DNA of 64,000 nucleotides, taken from contig OZ038384.1 of NCBI GenBank assembly GCA_964036045.1, forward strand, positions 62,593,355 through 62,657,354, written 5' to 3'. The notes beneath the pieces are model-generated. The model saw nothing but the letters and a program-made list of their open reading frames with translations, did not search any database and was not told the DNA's origin. The DNA comes from Eutreptiella sp. 'Long Island Sound 2002' (Eukaryota > Euglenozoa > Euglenophyceae > Eutreptiales > Eutreptiaceae). The position numbers and the translations under genes were made by a program. Positions 1-11,045 of this stretch are shown here, piece by piece. Each line of letters opens with the position of its first letter. Position 1 is the stretch's first letter.

Positions 1-2
1 CC

Positions 3-164
3 CTCCGCCAATGGCTCCAGGCCACTCACTACCAGGCCTGGGCCACCAGCGCCCCCCCCCCCACCCGGCCACCACCACAACGGCAAGGGAAAGGGCAAGA
101 CAAGGGGTGTGAAAAGGGCACAGGGGGAGAGTACGGCAGGGGGGCACGGAAGCGCCCACGGTAA
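3..164 (+). CDS. 3' end of GC-rich element module E (partial, cut by window edge)
   Basis: An open frame runs from the window edge to a TAA at 162-164, about 53 codons. It matches the C-terminus of the protein ending near 56489: both share the LRQWLQAT motif, a Gln-Ala-Trp-Ala motif, then a Gly/Lys-rich basic tail ending in ARK-x-P. Nucleotide similarity continues into the 3' flank to about 265, compared with about 56570. This is the 3' end of another plus-strand copy of the GC-rich element described at 50.4-56.6 kb. Its function is unknown. The basic Gly/Lys tail could bind nucleic acid (inference). The rest of the copy lies left of the window. Confidence 0.7.
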   Translation, partial: LRQWLQATHYQAWATSAPPPTRPPPQRQGKGQDKGCEKGTGGEYGRGARKRPR

Positions 165-2400
165 CAGGCAGGCGCCCCCAGAGACAAGGCACCGGGAGCG
201 ACACAACGTGGGAGCAGAAAACCACCCGAGGGCCAGGGAGGGGAGGGAACAGGGACCGGGGCGCAGAGACGGAAGACATCACGGCGGGCACCAGGACCCA
301 CACACAGGAAGGGCGTGCCAGGACGAAGGGATCAGCGCCCCCCCACCCCCAGCGGGCACTGCACCACCCCCGGGGGTGCACGCCCCCGACACACGCCACC
401 AAAGCGCGAACCGGACGCCGTACGGATGACACCAGCGTACGCCCACCAGCCACCGAAAACCACACAGGGGATGAAGGGCACGCCTACACGGGGAGAACGG
501 GCTACACCCACAGAGGGAGCCACTGGGAACACCGCTGCGCCGCCCACCACCACGCCACCACCCCCAGGCGACGACCCCGGCCACCACGAGGGCCACCTCA
601 CAGGCACCGGAAGAAGACAAAGGCACGGCCACAGCACCCAGGGCTAGGGAGCAGGACCCCCAGAGGTCACGGAACCACGGCACAGGCCCCCCAGGGAGGG
701 CAACCCGATGGACACTTACCGGACCCACCGGCCCGGACGGCACGCCCAGGCCCCCACAGCACGGGACCACCGAGCCACCCACACCTAACCGCATCCCCCA
801 GCCACCAGCCAGCCACACTCAGACCCGCACTCCGCACCACGACACAGGCCAGGCTGACCTCCACCGGCCCACCACGGCACAACACGAGGCAGCACGGCAC
901 ACCGCAGCGCAGCGCGCCACCGTGCAACGCATCACGACAAGGCACCACAAAGCACAACACGCCACACCACGACGCGACGCGACGCGGCACAGAGCGGCAG
1001 ACCACGGCACGGCTGACCGTAACGTGAAGGACTAACCAAATCAAGCCACTGCACACCCCGGAAGGGGCCGCACCAGCCCGCCACACACCGGCAAGGGGCC
1101 ACCGCGCGCAAGGCAACAACGGTGGCGGTCCAACCAGAAGGTTAAAACCGGCACCGCGTAGACGAAAGGACACGGACAACCCCAGCCCACCTAGACAAGA
1201 GCTGCACGAAACCGCTTGGCGCAGCCGCCCAGCCGGCAGAGCCAGAGCCTAACCCAGCAGGAAGGGGCGCGGAGCTAAACGTGTACTTAACCGACCCGAC
1301 CCATGGGACCGGGACACAGCCAGGCAGAACCCAACCACCAACCGCAACCTGGAAGACCACACTGAATGCAGACCAGTGCGTGCGCCAGCCCAGAGATGGC
1401 ACAGGGAGGAACAGGCAGACCCCCCCGCAAAAAAAAAAACAGGGGGGGGGGGCGAGAAGGACCCACAGCCACCAAACCGCCCAGAAGGCACCGAAGACGG
1501 GACGGCCAAAGAGGCACAGAGGGACCACCCAGCCGAAACCCGCAACACCAACCCAGGAGCAACGGCCCACCGGGAAAAGGGAAAACACGCAGACACACAT
1601 CACGCAGGAAAAAAAAAAAGGAGCCAGCAAGGCAGCCCGAAAGAGAGGGGATGGGGGGACAGAGACCGCAAGACCCGGGACCGGGACAGCCAGCGACCGA
1701 CACCACAAAGCCAAAACACACCACGCCCCCCCCCCCCAAAGAAACACAGCCTAACAACCCAACCATGGAAGGGCGGAGCACAGCCGAGACCCGAGCCCAG
1801 CAACCACGCCCACACAGCACAGTCAAGCCACGAAAGGCGGGGAACAAGCGGGGCGCACGCACAAACACACACACACCCCGACGCCCCAGCCATGAGTAGC
1901 AGGGCGCGGCGCCAACCACACAACCCCGCACAGCACCCCCAACCAAGGGGTGCAGGAGACCATGCGGGGGGGGCACACGAGCACAAACACATCCCAACAC
2001 CTCCCCAAGGAGTGGCGGGGCGCAGCCGAAACCCAGACCCTAGCACGCACGCCGACACCGCAGACCGGAACCGGGAACGGCGGGGTGCAGGCAGAGTACG
2101 CACACAACCACGCACGTCCCATTACCCTAACCACGAAAGGAGGGGTGGAGGCCGACGCCCAATCCCAACCACAAACACCACAAATCCCAGCCGGCAAAAG
2201 AGGGACGACACCGCAACCCGTACCCAAACACACCCGCCCAATACCCCAGCCAGGGCTGGCGGTGCTACCGAAACCCACACCCAACCACAAACCGGACCCA
2301 AACACAAGCGCCACACAACAGTGGGAAACCCAGTGTCCATAGCCCGGGCACTGAGGCAGCCCGTGCCATGCAGCTGACCTGGCCAAACGAGATCCGGAGA
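165..2400. other. GC-rich, T-poor low-complexity DNA, no gene supported
   Basis: The + strand is strikingly poor in T and rich in CCAC, ACAC and GGGG words. Overlapping long ORFs therefore exist on both strands as a compositional artefact, and none shows a recognisable domain. The first ~100 bases are the 3' flank of the module E copy. Two 11-base A runs lie at 1429-1439 and 1609-1619. A CA/GCAC-rich block at 830-1015 resembles blocks at 22.02-22.25 and 32.69-32.90 kb. Confidence 0.6.
1760..2340. repeat. Degenerate ~115-130-bp tandem repeat, about five copies
   Basis: A motif of the form GGCGGRGCGCAGCCGAAACC recurs near 1771, 1902, 2014, 2139 and 2253. A second half-unit, GGGGTGCAGGnnACnnnGCG followed by a CACAAACACA run, recurs between them near 1838, 1948, 2074 and 2197. 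Unit lengths vary and identity is low, so this is an old minisatellite. Confidence 0.6.
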
Positions 2401-2736
2401 CCGGGGGTAAGGTTGCATCCTAAGGCCTGCGCTGCTTTGGGACTCAAGGCGGAACGTGCGACACCCAAGCGCCTTAGAAACCCAGTACCAAGAACATGCA
2501 TGCATGCCTTGGGAACGGGACACGCCAGGAAGTCCGGTGAACCTCTAGTGTTCAGCCCAAAGGAGGGGACGTGCGCAAGCACGGGGGCATACCCTCCCGG
2601 CGAGACAAGCACGTCACGCTGGCGGCGATCAGCCCTCCCGGGGCCGCTCTGTTGGGGGCCACCAGTCAGGTCTAGCGGGATGTAAGCCGCCTCCCCTCTT
2701 CATGCGGGGAACCTCTTCCTGTCCGTCACAGGGGCG

Positions 2737-3354
2737 ATGGCAGGGGGAACCATGGGGCGCCTCTCCACGACCGAGTGCACCTGCCTACCTAAGTACCTGA
2801 ACGTGGAGCTATTCGGCAGCGACAAGCAACATATCCTGGACCTCTACTGCAGCAAGGGGAAAAATTGCTGCTATAAATTTTACTGGCCCTCCTTCAGGAT
2901 GGCCTGCCGGAACCCAGGATTCAGTGAACTTGGGAAGGTCCGGACCAAAGTGGCCCCCGAACGTTCCCGTATGGTCCTGTGCTCTCCCGATTGGGGAGCC
3001 CATGGGGGAAATGAGTACTGGCGTACTCTATTGGACAAGCTGATGCTCACCGGCATGCAACTGCCGAATGACGCCATCTACGTGCCTCTGGGCTGCAAGA
3101 CGCCCATCGAGAAACCTAGATGGGGTAGTATGCTAAGCGTGGTGGACGGAAGTCTAGCCCCAGTGCCCTGGGGGGATCCGGACTCTGCTATGGTCCAGGA
3201 AATTCAACGTGAGAGCAGCGGCTTCACCCTGGACGTCCTGAAAAATCAACTACGACCTCGAGACGCCGTGAAGACTACTCCTGGGGGGGTGAGTACGTCG
3301 TGTCTGACACTGTTGCCCCCAACCCCCCCTGCTGTGTACCTAATCCTGATGTAG
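2737..3354 (+). pseudogene. Ty3-A pol: methyltransferase-like domain upstream of RT
   Basis: An ORF of 205 codons. Residues ~60-115 contain NPGF, SELGKV, VLCSPDWG and YWRTLLD. These align in order with NPPF, the VIHKI region, VVPLWDD and PWFQEL of Ty3-C (60885 onward). NPPF-type motifs are the catalytic signature of amino-methyltransferases, and a Dam-like domain is known from DIRS-type and some other retroelements. Here the motif is NPGF, so activity is doubtful. The ORF runs out of frame after ~3300, and the next frame (3300-3779) continues the polyprotein. The N-terminal Gag and protease are missing. The methyltransferase assignment is inferred from motif order. Confidence 0.5.
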
Positions 3355-4073
3355 TCTCGGAGTGTGGGCTATCCGAGCTACTCAGCTCTATACACTATGA
3401 TGACGGGACTGAGCATGACGCCTTCTTTGTGCAGACGTGCGTTGAGGAAGTGGAGAACGCCGAGTACGCTGCCCCACTGAAAGCCCTACTCTCCATGAGG
3501 GGAGAGGAGCCCCTGGAAGGGGAGGCGGACTCCCGATCCAGGCTAAGAGAGTACGTGGACTCCAAGAGGAGATTGGTGACAAAAAAACTATGCTACGCTA
3601 GGCCCACACGCCGCTCATGGCCGTTGAAGCAAGGGTCTAAGGGGGATATCTCCCAACTGAAGGACTCCTTAGAACAGAAGATTACTATATGGCACCGGGA
3701 GGTGGACCTGAAGCTCATGAAGAGCGTATGGGGTACCCATGTGAGGACCCCAGGGGAGGATGAACTCTCAGAGGAATGAGTATGCAAACCCCCTCGAGTG
3801 TGCCTATGCTGTCACCGACCACCTGAGACTGTGGAACGAGACCTTCTCTACGCCTATCAAGGACTGAAGGATACGACCAAGGACGCAGAGCCGGTAGAGG
3901 ATCACCTCCCTGTTCCTATACACCAAGGGGCAAGCAATCTACACTCTGATGAGGACATGGAGGACAAGATTAAAGTCTTGGACCCTAGAGTACAGAAGCT
4001 GATCAGGACTTACCTTGAGGTATTCGGAGAACTACCCCCTCCAGCATCCTGGTACAGATGGACCTCAAGCTGA
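3300..4073 (+). pseudogene. Ty3-A pol linker between methyltransferase-like domain and RT
   Basis: One frame covers 3300-3779 (stop TGA) and resumes at 3798-4073. It is acidic and Leu-rich, with a CLCC cluster around residue 3 of the second piece. The segment ends with a DPRVQ...LIRTYLEVFGELPPP stretch typical of the region just before RT in Ty3/gypsy polyproteins. A frameshift near 4055 moves the coding frame to 4058. I assign no function to the linker. Confidence 0.55.
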
Positions 4074-5102
4074 AGCCCAAGTTCGTGGGTCACAAGATAA
4101 GAAAGAGACCCTACCCGGCTCCTAAAGAGCAGGCCAATGAGATAGAGCGACAGATACAAGAGTGTATCGACGCTGGTCTGGTCCTGGAATACAAGGATGG
4201 GGACTACCCCCAACACTGCAGCCCCTATTTTCTGGTGGCTTAACCTGGTAAAACAGCCAAACGGCTGGTAGTGGACTATGGAGAGCTGAACAAGAAGATG
4301 TTGAACGACTCAGGGTCCATTCCTAATATGGAGTCAAACCGCGAGAAGATAGCCTCCTGGCACTACAAGACAAAGATGGACAAGCGAAGTCGATTCAGGC
4401 AGGTGGACCTGACGCCCAATGCCCAGGAACTCCTTGCCTTCATCACCCCTCAGGGGACGGTGTTCAAGTGGAAGGTCATGCCCTTTGGCGTCGCCAACGC
4501 ACCCGCTCTTTCCCAGGAGCTGATGAACAAGATCCTATCCATCCTACGTCGAAGACCCGTGGTGCAGGAACTCATATCCCGGGGCGCGCAGATGGAAGCA
4601 CACATCGGCGATGTATGCCTGGAAACAAATACCCAAGAGGACCACCTAATCCTCTTGGGCGACTTCTTTGCGGTCTGCCAGGAAAGCCACACTAGACTCA
4701 ACCTGGAGAAGTGTGAGTTCATGCACGAGACTATGCAGTTCCTGGGGTTCGACATTGGCTATGGATGGTGGCCCCCAGCGGCCTCTAAGGCCGAACCCCT
4801 GATGGAGGCTAAGGTACAACATGAAGACCCGAAGAAAGGACTCCATGATGTAAGCAGTTTCATTGGGGCTTGCAACTTCTACCGCCGCCACATCAAAAAT
4901 TTCACCTACACCACCGCCATCCTGACGGACCTCATCAAGAAGACTACTACCTGGCGCTGGGGCCCTCAAGAACGACAAGCGTTTGAAGAGCTCAAGGACA
5001 AAGTGGCCAACGCTAAGTGCCTCGGTGTGCATAGAGCACAAGCGGAAACTTTTCTGGTGACTGACGCCAGCAATGTGGGCGGAGGTGGAACGTTGTTAGT
5101 TG
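4058..5102 (+). pseudogene. Ty3-A reverse transcriptase and start of RNase H
   Basis: Recognisable Ty3/gypsy RT blocks appear in order. First is the RPYPAPKEQ lead-in, followed by an IQECIDAGLV motif. LVVDYGELNK and VDLTPNAQ...LLAFITPQG come next, then MPFGVANAP. The active-site block reads HIGD instead of the xxDD expected, so a catalytic aspartate is lost. FLGFDIGYGWW and CNFYRRHI follow. RNase H begins at FLVTDASN (about 5055-5080) and breaks off at ~5100. A TAA interrupts the frame at 4241-4243. The coding continues on the - strand from 7990. Confidence 0.9.
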
Positions 5103-5946
5103 GTAGGTGGGCAGGTCAGGGTGAATTGGCGCAGCTGCAGTTGCCTTCGGCGACTTTTGGATTTTTTGCCCAAGTTAAAACGGGGGCTGATCACGCAATC
5201 AACAAACTGCACGTCAGCCAGGAGTGGCGAGGGCAGTCCGACCTCTTCAATATCCACGCTGTGCACACAACCTGAGAACTCCTTCTCTCCAAGCCATATC
5301 AGGGAAACGCGTAGTGGCGTCCCTGTTAGGCCACAGTTGCTTAGTAGCGCTGTGTTCTCTTGTCCCTTTCACAGGTAGGCCACTAGGGCCTGTGGCATGT
5401 TCCTCATCAACCCCAAGTAGCGTGTGGGTGTAGGAGTGGCAAGCCAGGCTGAGGGCTTGGGCCTCTGAGCCCGCTCATCTTTCGGTGGCTAGTGCCACTA
5501 TAGTGAGTGTAGGACTTGTTGTGTGTGTGTCACTGCCCGCCTGTTTTCTGAAGCTTAATCAGGGTTTTGGTGGGCAGTGGCAGTGGTAGTCTAGGTTTTG
5601 GCCACATAGCAAACAGGCGTTTTCATGCCTCATAGCCTTTGGCCACCCTTCCCCTGTAGTAGGCAGGCAGGTAGGAAAAACCAATACCTTGGCGTTACTG
5701 CTGGCCCTTCCCCCAAGGAAGTTTGGTGCCAGCAGAGACATTGCGCACCTAGGGGCGGCGAGACCTGGGGCGTACCCCGTGGCACCAGTAAGACATCCGG
5801 CGGGTTCAGCAAGGGTGCAGACTTGGGTAGAATCAGGACACCATTTCTGCCTCTTGCTCATAGGTCCTTAGGATCAGCACACTCACACACACATAGGAAG
5901 GTGTACAAAGCATTCAGTCCCTAGGTTTCTTCTGAGAGGCAAGCGT
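5103..5946 (-). other. Inverted 3' non-coding end of Ty3-A
   Basis: Read on the - strand this follows the Ty3-A chromodomain stop. Its first ~150 bases match 34150-34280, the 3' flank of the second Ty3-A fragment. The match includes a stretch reading CAAGTCTGCACCCTTGCT. It may contain the 3' LTR, but the 5' flank at 2390-2736 shows no matching sequence, so I cannot define LTR ends. No gene is seen. Confidence 0.5.
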
Positions 5947-6726
5947 CTAAGCGAGCCTCAGCAACTCTCCTAGGTTTTTCTGGGACAAGTAATCTACCAG
6001 AACAGAACTCAGGCGTCCCTCAGGAAGAGGAAAGACAGACAAGGGTTCCGAGGTAGCTTCTTCAACTCCAAACCCTTCCCAGAGGGTGAGGAAACGCCAC
6101 CCCTGGCGATAGCAGTGTCGGATGACCGACTTCACCAGGTAGAAGCCTTGCTTAGCCATCTCCTCCGCATTCATGTCGGGAAGTTCTCCTTCTACTTCCA
6201 TTGGGCTGGCAGCGCCCTGTAGGTCCAGAGCGGCGATCTCCTCGTCGTTTAGTTCCCATTCTTCCCCACAGAGTTCCTCTGCGTCGTAGTAGCGCTTGAG
6301 CTGTTGAGCAGCGCACACCAGTGTCCCCCCTAGTCGGGGAGAACACCGCACGGTGATACGGTGACGATCCACAGATAGGATCTTGTAGGGCCCAAAGTAG
6401 GGGTCATCGCTGGTGCAGCGTGGCCAGGCAGGTGGCCGACTGTGGTGCACCAGCACCCAGTCTCCCTCTTGGTAGGAGGCGGGCACCCTGTGCTTGTTCT
6501 TCTTGTTCCACTGGCGCTCCCTCACTCTCTGGAGCATAGCTTTGGCCTTGTCCACCTTGTCTTGTTGCTCCTTTACCCACTTACCCACAGTGGAGTAGGC
6601 ATCCTCAGGATAGGGAGCGTGTAGGAACCACGCCGGGCGTCCGGTGAACAGCTCATGGGGCGTATAGCCAGTTGCCGAACTCTCTTGGGAGTTCATCATC
6701 AAGGATATGACGGGGAGTAGTCTCAC
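5947..6726 (-). pseudogene. Ty3-A integrase C-terminus and chromodomain
   Basis: A 259-codon frame carries the integrase C-terminal region (SATGYTPHELF, GDWVLVHHS, YFGPYKIL). It then reads a chromodomain-like block: FYLVKSVIRH, GWRFLTLWEGFGVEEAT. The aromatic cage looks eroded: SEPLSVF here, compared with WERFSPF in the second copy at 34 kb. Chromodomains target some Ty3/gypsy elements to modified histone tails (family knowledge). The frame is open, but the copy is disabled upstream, where the segment 6727-6795 contains stops. Confidence 0.85.
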
Positions 6727-6795
6727 GGAGTCTTTGGTGCGCTCAGTTTTGCACGATATCCTTACGTTCTCCTTGAGAACACGAATCTGTCACTC

Positions 6796-7464
6796 TCATA
6801 GGGGCTTACTCGTATGAGTATAAGGAATCCCCGTTGACACCTGGACAGTGAGGGATCTCAGGACTCTCTTGTACCAGCCAGTGTCGGAGCGTACTCGGAC
6901 ATCTTCGTCTGACCGAATCTCTTTGGGTGCCCCATACGCACATAACCACTCCTCCAGGAGTATCTTGATGGTCTCCTCGCCGGTGATGTGTTTAGTACAC
7001 GGGAACACCCTCGTAAACCTGGTCAGCCCACAGGTTACAACTAGGGCAAAGTCATAGCCCCCGAACCTAGGCATCTCGGTGTAGTCCACGTAGAGAACAC
7101 TGTTGGCACAGTGGGGGATAGGGACAGTGGAATAGAGACCTCTGTCCCTGATGTCCCCAGGGTGACAGGACCGACAAAGGCACTTGTCGACGATAGGCTG
7201 GAGCGTTTCCCGCAGCTGGGCATCAGTCCACGTAGAGTGGAACCACTGGTTGAAAAGCAGCAGGGTACGGTTGGCCCCCACATGACCACTGGACTCATGG
7301 GTCCACTTGAGAAGCGCCGGGATTCTGTCGCTAGGCACGACTATCTGGTCCTCATACCAGAGGTAGGTCTCGTCCCGTTTCCACTGTTCCTGGTTGACCA
7401 GGACGGTTTCCAGTCGCTTCTCCAGGCGTTTGTAGAAGTCCCCAAACTCCTTCAGGTACTCCAC
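6796..7464 (-). pseudogene. Ty3-A integrase zinc-binding and core region
   Basis: The HHCC zinc module is visible as HESSGH...H...CLCRSC. The core carries the first catalytic Asp in VDYTEMPRF and the second in RSDEDVRV. The third catalytic Glu should follow GIPYTHTSKPL, but the frame stops there, so the triad is incomplete. A TGA separates this ORF from the RNase H part (7468-7990) in the same polyprotein. It lies on the inverted half of the element. Confidence 0.88.
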
Positions 7465-7467
7465 TTG

Positions 7468-7990
7468 TCAGAGTCTATCTAGAGGTCTGATCATGGTCAT
7501 TTTCAAGTCCAGGTGTACATCCATACGGCTGAACGCCTCCTTGGCTAGCTCCTCAGACCTGGCACCAATCATGTCGTCGAAGTTGTTCCGGCTGATGTTG
7601 TCCGTGCACTCGTTCTTGACGCCCTGAATATGATGTACCGAGAGCCGCAGCTGGCTCAGGTAGGTCCAGCAGCGTCTGAGCTTAGCCTTCTCAGGTGGGG
7701 GTCCCTTCTGGAAGGTGCGGACCGGTTCTTGGTTGCACAGCCAAACCACAGGGTTACTCTTCAACAGTCGGGACTGAGAGGATAGCACCAGCATACCCGC
7801 GAGCAGTTCCTGCTCATAGGTAGAGTAGTTGCCCCGGGCCTGGTTCCATTTCCAGTTCCAATGACCCAGGGAAACCAGGACCCATATGTCGTCAGGGTAG
7901 CTGTGCTTGAGAGTACCGTCTCGGTTGAGTCCATCAGTACCCCATTGGGAAATGGCCGAGTCCAACTCCTCCTTCTCTAGTGCTTGCCAT
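7468..7990 (-). pseudogene. Ty3-A RNase H, 3' part, plus integrase lead-in
   Basis: The frame begins at WQALEKEE (after a Gln-to-stop TAA near 7985). It continues with YSTYEQELLAG, which holds the RNase H Glu, and NPVVWLCNQEPV, the position of the next acidic residue. HHIQGVKNE...ISRNNFDD follows, where the usual final Asp context Ala-Asp is Thr-Asp. This is the direct continuation of the RNase H started at 5055 on the other strand, which fixes the inversion breakpoint to the same codon region. Confidence 0.85.
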
Positions 7991-9737
7991 TAAAAGTAAA
8001 GTAGGGTAGGAACTTTGTTGTAAAGTAGAGGCAAATGACTTGGGTTCAGAGCTGAGGAACCAAGACAGCCTTCACGTATTATACACTTCTCAGGCTGCCC
8101 TATAATACGCTGTTCCTGAACCCAAGTACAAGCAAGCAAGCTTAAGGAACTCCACCTGTTCGCTTAAAGAACGTAGGTCGGAGCCCCTGGGTAACCTAAA
8201 CAAGGGTTTTACCGTGCGCACCACGTGTGGCCTAACCTTTAATGCGTCATATGCATGCACGGTTATGCACGAGGTTCTCAATCATCCTTACCAATCTCTT
8301 TTTTCCTACCAATCCACACCTCAACCACGAACTCCACCAGGGGGTGGCCCCTCCTGGGCCTACCTACCTTACCTATCGCTGGAGAGCAAAGAAAAGGAAG
8401 GATAAAACGGAGCACAAGCAAGGCAAGCGCTTATGCACGCGTGTGTATGTTCTAATCACCCGATCTCACCTGTAATCACCTTGCAATCTTCTAATCTGTC
8501 CCTCTACTCCATGTTTGCTTTGCTACACGGCGAGTTCACGTTATCATGAGACAAGCAATGTGCATGCTGCATACGAAGCAAACAAGACCTGTATGTTTAT
8601 ACCTTGTTCTTTTAATTCATTTTGAATTTCTTGAATTCTTCCCTCCTTGTTGCTCCTAGAAGCAAACGTGGAATTCCTACGTTTATTATTTATTGCGTGT
8701 CTCGTCATTTTTCTTTTGTTATGTGACATACTGTTATAATCTTGTTATTTTTGTCTTTTTTGGCGCCAAATTAGAATGCGCTCCGGCGCGCCGCTTTTCT
8801 CTGCGTGTAAATCCAGGAATTGAAAAATTCCTGTGATGAAAAAAAATTTCGTAAAAAAGTGCATTTAATGCACATGAAGATTCTGGACAGGTGTGTGCCG
8901 TCAGAAACATTCTAGGCCGTCATTTGAGGGTCTTTGGTGTTTGCGTCGATCGTTGCGTGTTTGTCAGTCCCTCAATCCTTCATCCTTTCTCTACAGATAT
9001 CCTGGAGCGCAAACAGTGGAGTAGGCCGTGTTCAGGCCGAAAAACTGACTCCTGGACCACTGTCCTGAATCCCAAACCCCCATGAGGGTAAATTAATTTC
9101 CAATGTGCTAAGAACAGATCAGGTCTTACAGCAGGTTCATCGAGACCCCAGGCAGCGTGTTCTGATCATATCCAGCGTTGGGTTTTGCGTAATGCACTGC
9201 GTTTTGCCAATTGGAGGGAGAGGGTTGTGCACACATGAATTCACATGCCCATTCTAACCCGGTGCCAAGCCACAGCTGCCACAGCAACGCCCATGAGCGC
9301 AGTGGGAGCTGTAGGTGTCTTTGATGACTCAGCAGAACCTGCCAACTGCCCTGATGCAATGTTAGGGATGTTATGGGAAATTTTAAATAAATGTTGAAGC
9401 CATGGGGAGGCCAAGACAAAATCCCTTTTTCCTTTACAATGCGACAGTGGTGGCCACCACAGCACAAGAGGGGATTAAGAAAAAGTGTATTTCCCTGCCA
9501 AAAGGTTAGCCTTAGTTGTTATAAAGAGGTCTAAAGGCATAACACATTTTTATCTTAGAATTGGCCCATCCAGAAAGGATTGACAGGACATTTTGACCTA
9601 CAAAACCAAGCATTGAGCTATGGATGTTGTGTGGACCCCTGACCCCCCAACTGACTGATCTTCTACACCATTTCCTGGACTGACTGAGGCGCTGACATTG
9701 GTCTAGAGCCTATACATTTTTCTATATTTTCTCATGA
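7991..9737. other. Non-coding region, AT-richer, no gene supported
   Basis: ORFs are short and lack domains. The region contains the hairpin at 8037-8128 and AT-rich stretches around 8590-8880. I see no coding signal. Confidence 0.5.
8037..8128. repeat. Imperfect ~90-bp palindrome
   Basis: The arms ACTTGGGTTCAG (8038-8049) and CTGAACCCAAGT are exact complements. Inner complementary pairs include CGTATTATA with TATAATACG and AGGAAC with GTTCCT. It could fold as a hairpin or cruciform. Its role is unknown. It lies just beyond the inversion breakpoint of Ty3-A. Confidence 0.6.
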
Positions 9738-9822
9738 AGGCTTAGCTATCCTAGTGGTCTGCACCCTAGTGGGCTGTGGCACCTCTTTTTGAGAGGTCCT
9801 GGGTTCAATTCCCAGTCGGCCT
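9738..9822 (+). ncRNA. tRNA-like SINE head (pol III A/B box-like)
   Basis: A TAGCTATCCTAGTGG stretch resembles an A box. A perfect T-arm, CTGGG-TTCAATT-CCCAG (9799-9815), contains the B box. An arm ACCTC-TTTTTGA-GAGGT resembles an anticodon stem-loop. The acceptor ends pair over about five bases (AGGCT with GGCCT). The D region is far too long for a functional tRNA, so I call it a tRNA-derived SINE or tRNA relic rather than a tRNA gene. The downstream body to ~10010 has no coding signal. Confidence 0.45.
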
Positions 9823-10069
9823 AGCTAAGTAGGAACATCCCATGTGACATGGCAGTGACCTCAGTGCCACAAGCCATGCCACCTCATCACCTATGGGACC
9901 CGAAACAAAGAGTGCACATCTCTAGATGGCACTATAGAAGAGATCATGCCCCTGTGGGCAGTTTTTCCATGCTTATAGGATATTTTCTAACTATAGTTTC
10001 ATAAATCTGTAGTTCTTGTGAGTTTCCTTTGTTGTATCACCGTCCCCTTGGACTGCAGCCCTTCATGTT

Positions 10070-10720
10070 GTGGATCCGATCCTGTGGTCCTTTGGCTTGC
10101 AACTGTGGGTACTTTTTTGGATTGATTTCGTCAGAACGTATTTGTTCAGAAACCCTGTACTACATCAAGAAGCAGCAGGAGCAAGCAGGGGCATCAACAA
10201 AACAATATCATCAAAGCAATCAACAGTGAAAGCCTGTTTTAACTTTCTGCAGGCGCGAATCGACCGGACCAGGTTGGCGCAGTGCGAGCTCTGGATCCAG
10301 TTCGGCATGCCAATGTGGGTTGGGGACAAGCACTCGGGGTATACGCATCTCGGAGTGTCCGCCGCAGAGGAACCAAGTCAGCATGCCCATGCAGAAGGTG
10401 CAGACGAAGAGGTGGATGATCCTGGGGACGATGACGATGAACCGCTGCTGACAGGATCTGATTAGCGATCTCCTCGGAAATCCACGCAGGTTCGGGCGTT
10501 CCAGGCTGGTGAGGCAGATGAGGACGAGCCCAGGGCGAGCCAGGCGCCAAAGCCGAAAAAAACAAAGCCCCGGGCGGCAGCTGAGCCGAAGCAGACGACA
10601 CTGACGCTGTCCCAGGGAGTGAAAAGGACGCTGAGCCTTCCGGATCCGGGAACAGCAGTCGGCTCGACAGCGCGGAGCAAGATGTTGGCAGCGGGATTGA
10701 AGAAGAAGAAGGGGTCGTAA
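10070..10720 (+). pseudogene. Possible host exon or gene remnant with acidic then basic tail
   Basis: A good 3' splice-site-like sequence (pyrimidine-rich tract, then CAG) ends at 10252. After it the frame reads a short globular-looking part, a strongly acidic run (DDPGDDDDEP), a TAG at 10463-10465, and then another 84 codons in the same frame. The continuation has an Ala/Lys/Pro-rich segment (APKPKKTKPRAAAEPK) and a KKKKGS end. It could be the last exon of a host gene with the TAG as a true stop, or a decayed gene. I recognise no family. Most other frames here look random. Confidence 0.25.
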
Positions 10721-10744
10721 AGGGCGTTGCAGTCCTATTTTGCG

Positions 10745-11045
10745 TGATATGTTGTCTCGCATTGCGAGGCCTCGCATTCCAGATTAGGAAATTCGCCATT
10801 TCAGCTCTGTTTTCAGAAGCGTAATCTTGAGATGACAATTATACTGACCCTAAGGCAACAGTCAGTATTGTAAGGCCTTGCAATCCGAAAGCCTCACGTC
10901 TCGACGCACAGAATGTCCTGATACTCTGCATTCTGTTTTTGCTTGTTTCTGAGTGCTCTGAAGCTGTGTATAATTGCAGTGAATTGCGTTGTTGCATGTC
11001 TCGTATTGCGAGGCCTCCCAATACGAATAGGAAAATGGTGTCATT
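10745..11045. repeat. Duplicated TGTCTCGYATTGCGAGGCCTC segment
   Basis: A ~50-base block starting TGTCTCG occurs at about 10753 and again at 10997, followed in both by an ATTAGGAAA/AATAGGAAA-like stretch. A partly inverted relative (AAGGCCTTGCAATCC) lies near 10872. No gene is seen here. Confidence 0.45.

Larger units (their letters stand above)
2700..7990. mobile_element. Ty3-A: decayed Ty3/gypsy chromovirus with inverted 3' half
   Basis: The + strand from 2737 to 5102 encodes a methyltransferase-like domain, a linker, RT and the first residues of RNase H. The RNase H frame then breaks at a Trp codon region near 5100. The rest of the same polyprotein reads on the - strand from 7990 down to 5947: remaining RNase H, integrase and chromodomain. 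The inverted part begins exactly where the + part stops (Phe-stop-Trp-Gln-Ala-Leu-Glu at 7990). Gag and protease are not visible and no LTR pair was found. Multiple stops and frameshifts mean it is dead. Confidence 0.85.

Noticed and set aside
1376-2377. 333-codon + strand ORF in T-poor DNA
   Set aside because: No domain. Overlapping ORFs of similar length exist in other frames, and the T-poor composition removes stops.
2390-2736. 5' LTR of Ty3-A
   Set aside because: No similarity to the inverted 3' non-coding end (5103-5946), so no LTR pair can be supported.
9738-9822. Functional tRNA gene (anticodon loop could read UUU)
   Set aside because: The D region is far too long and the acceptor stem is short, so a SINE head or relic fits better.
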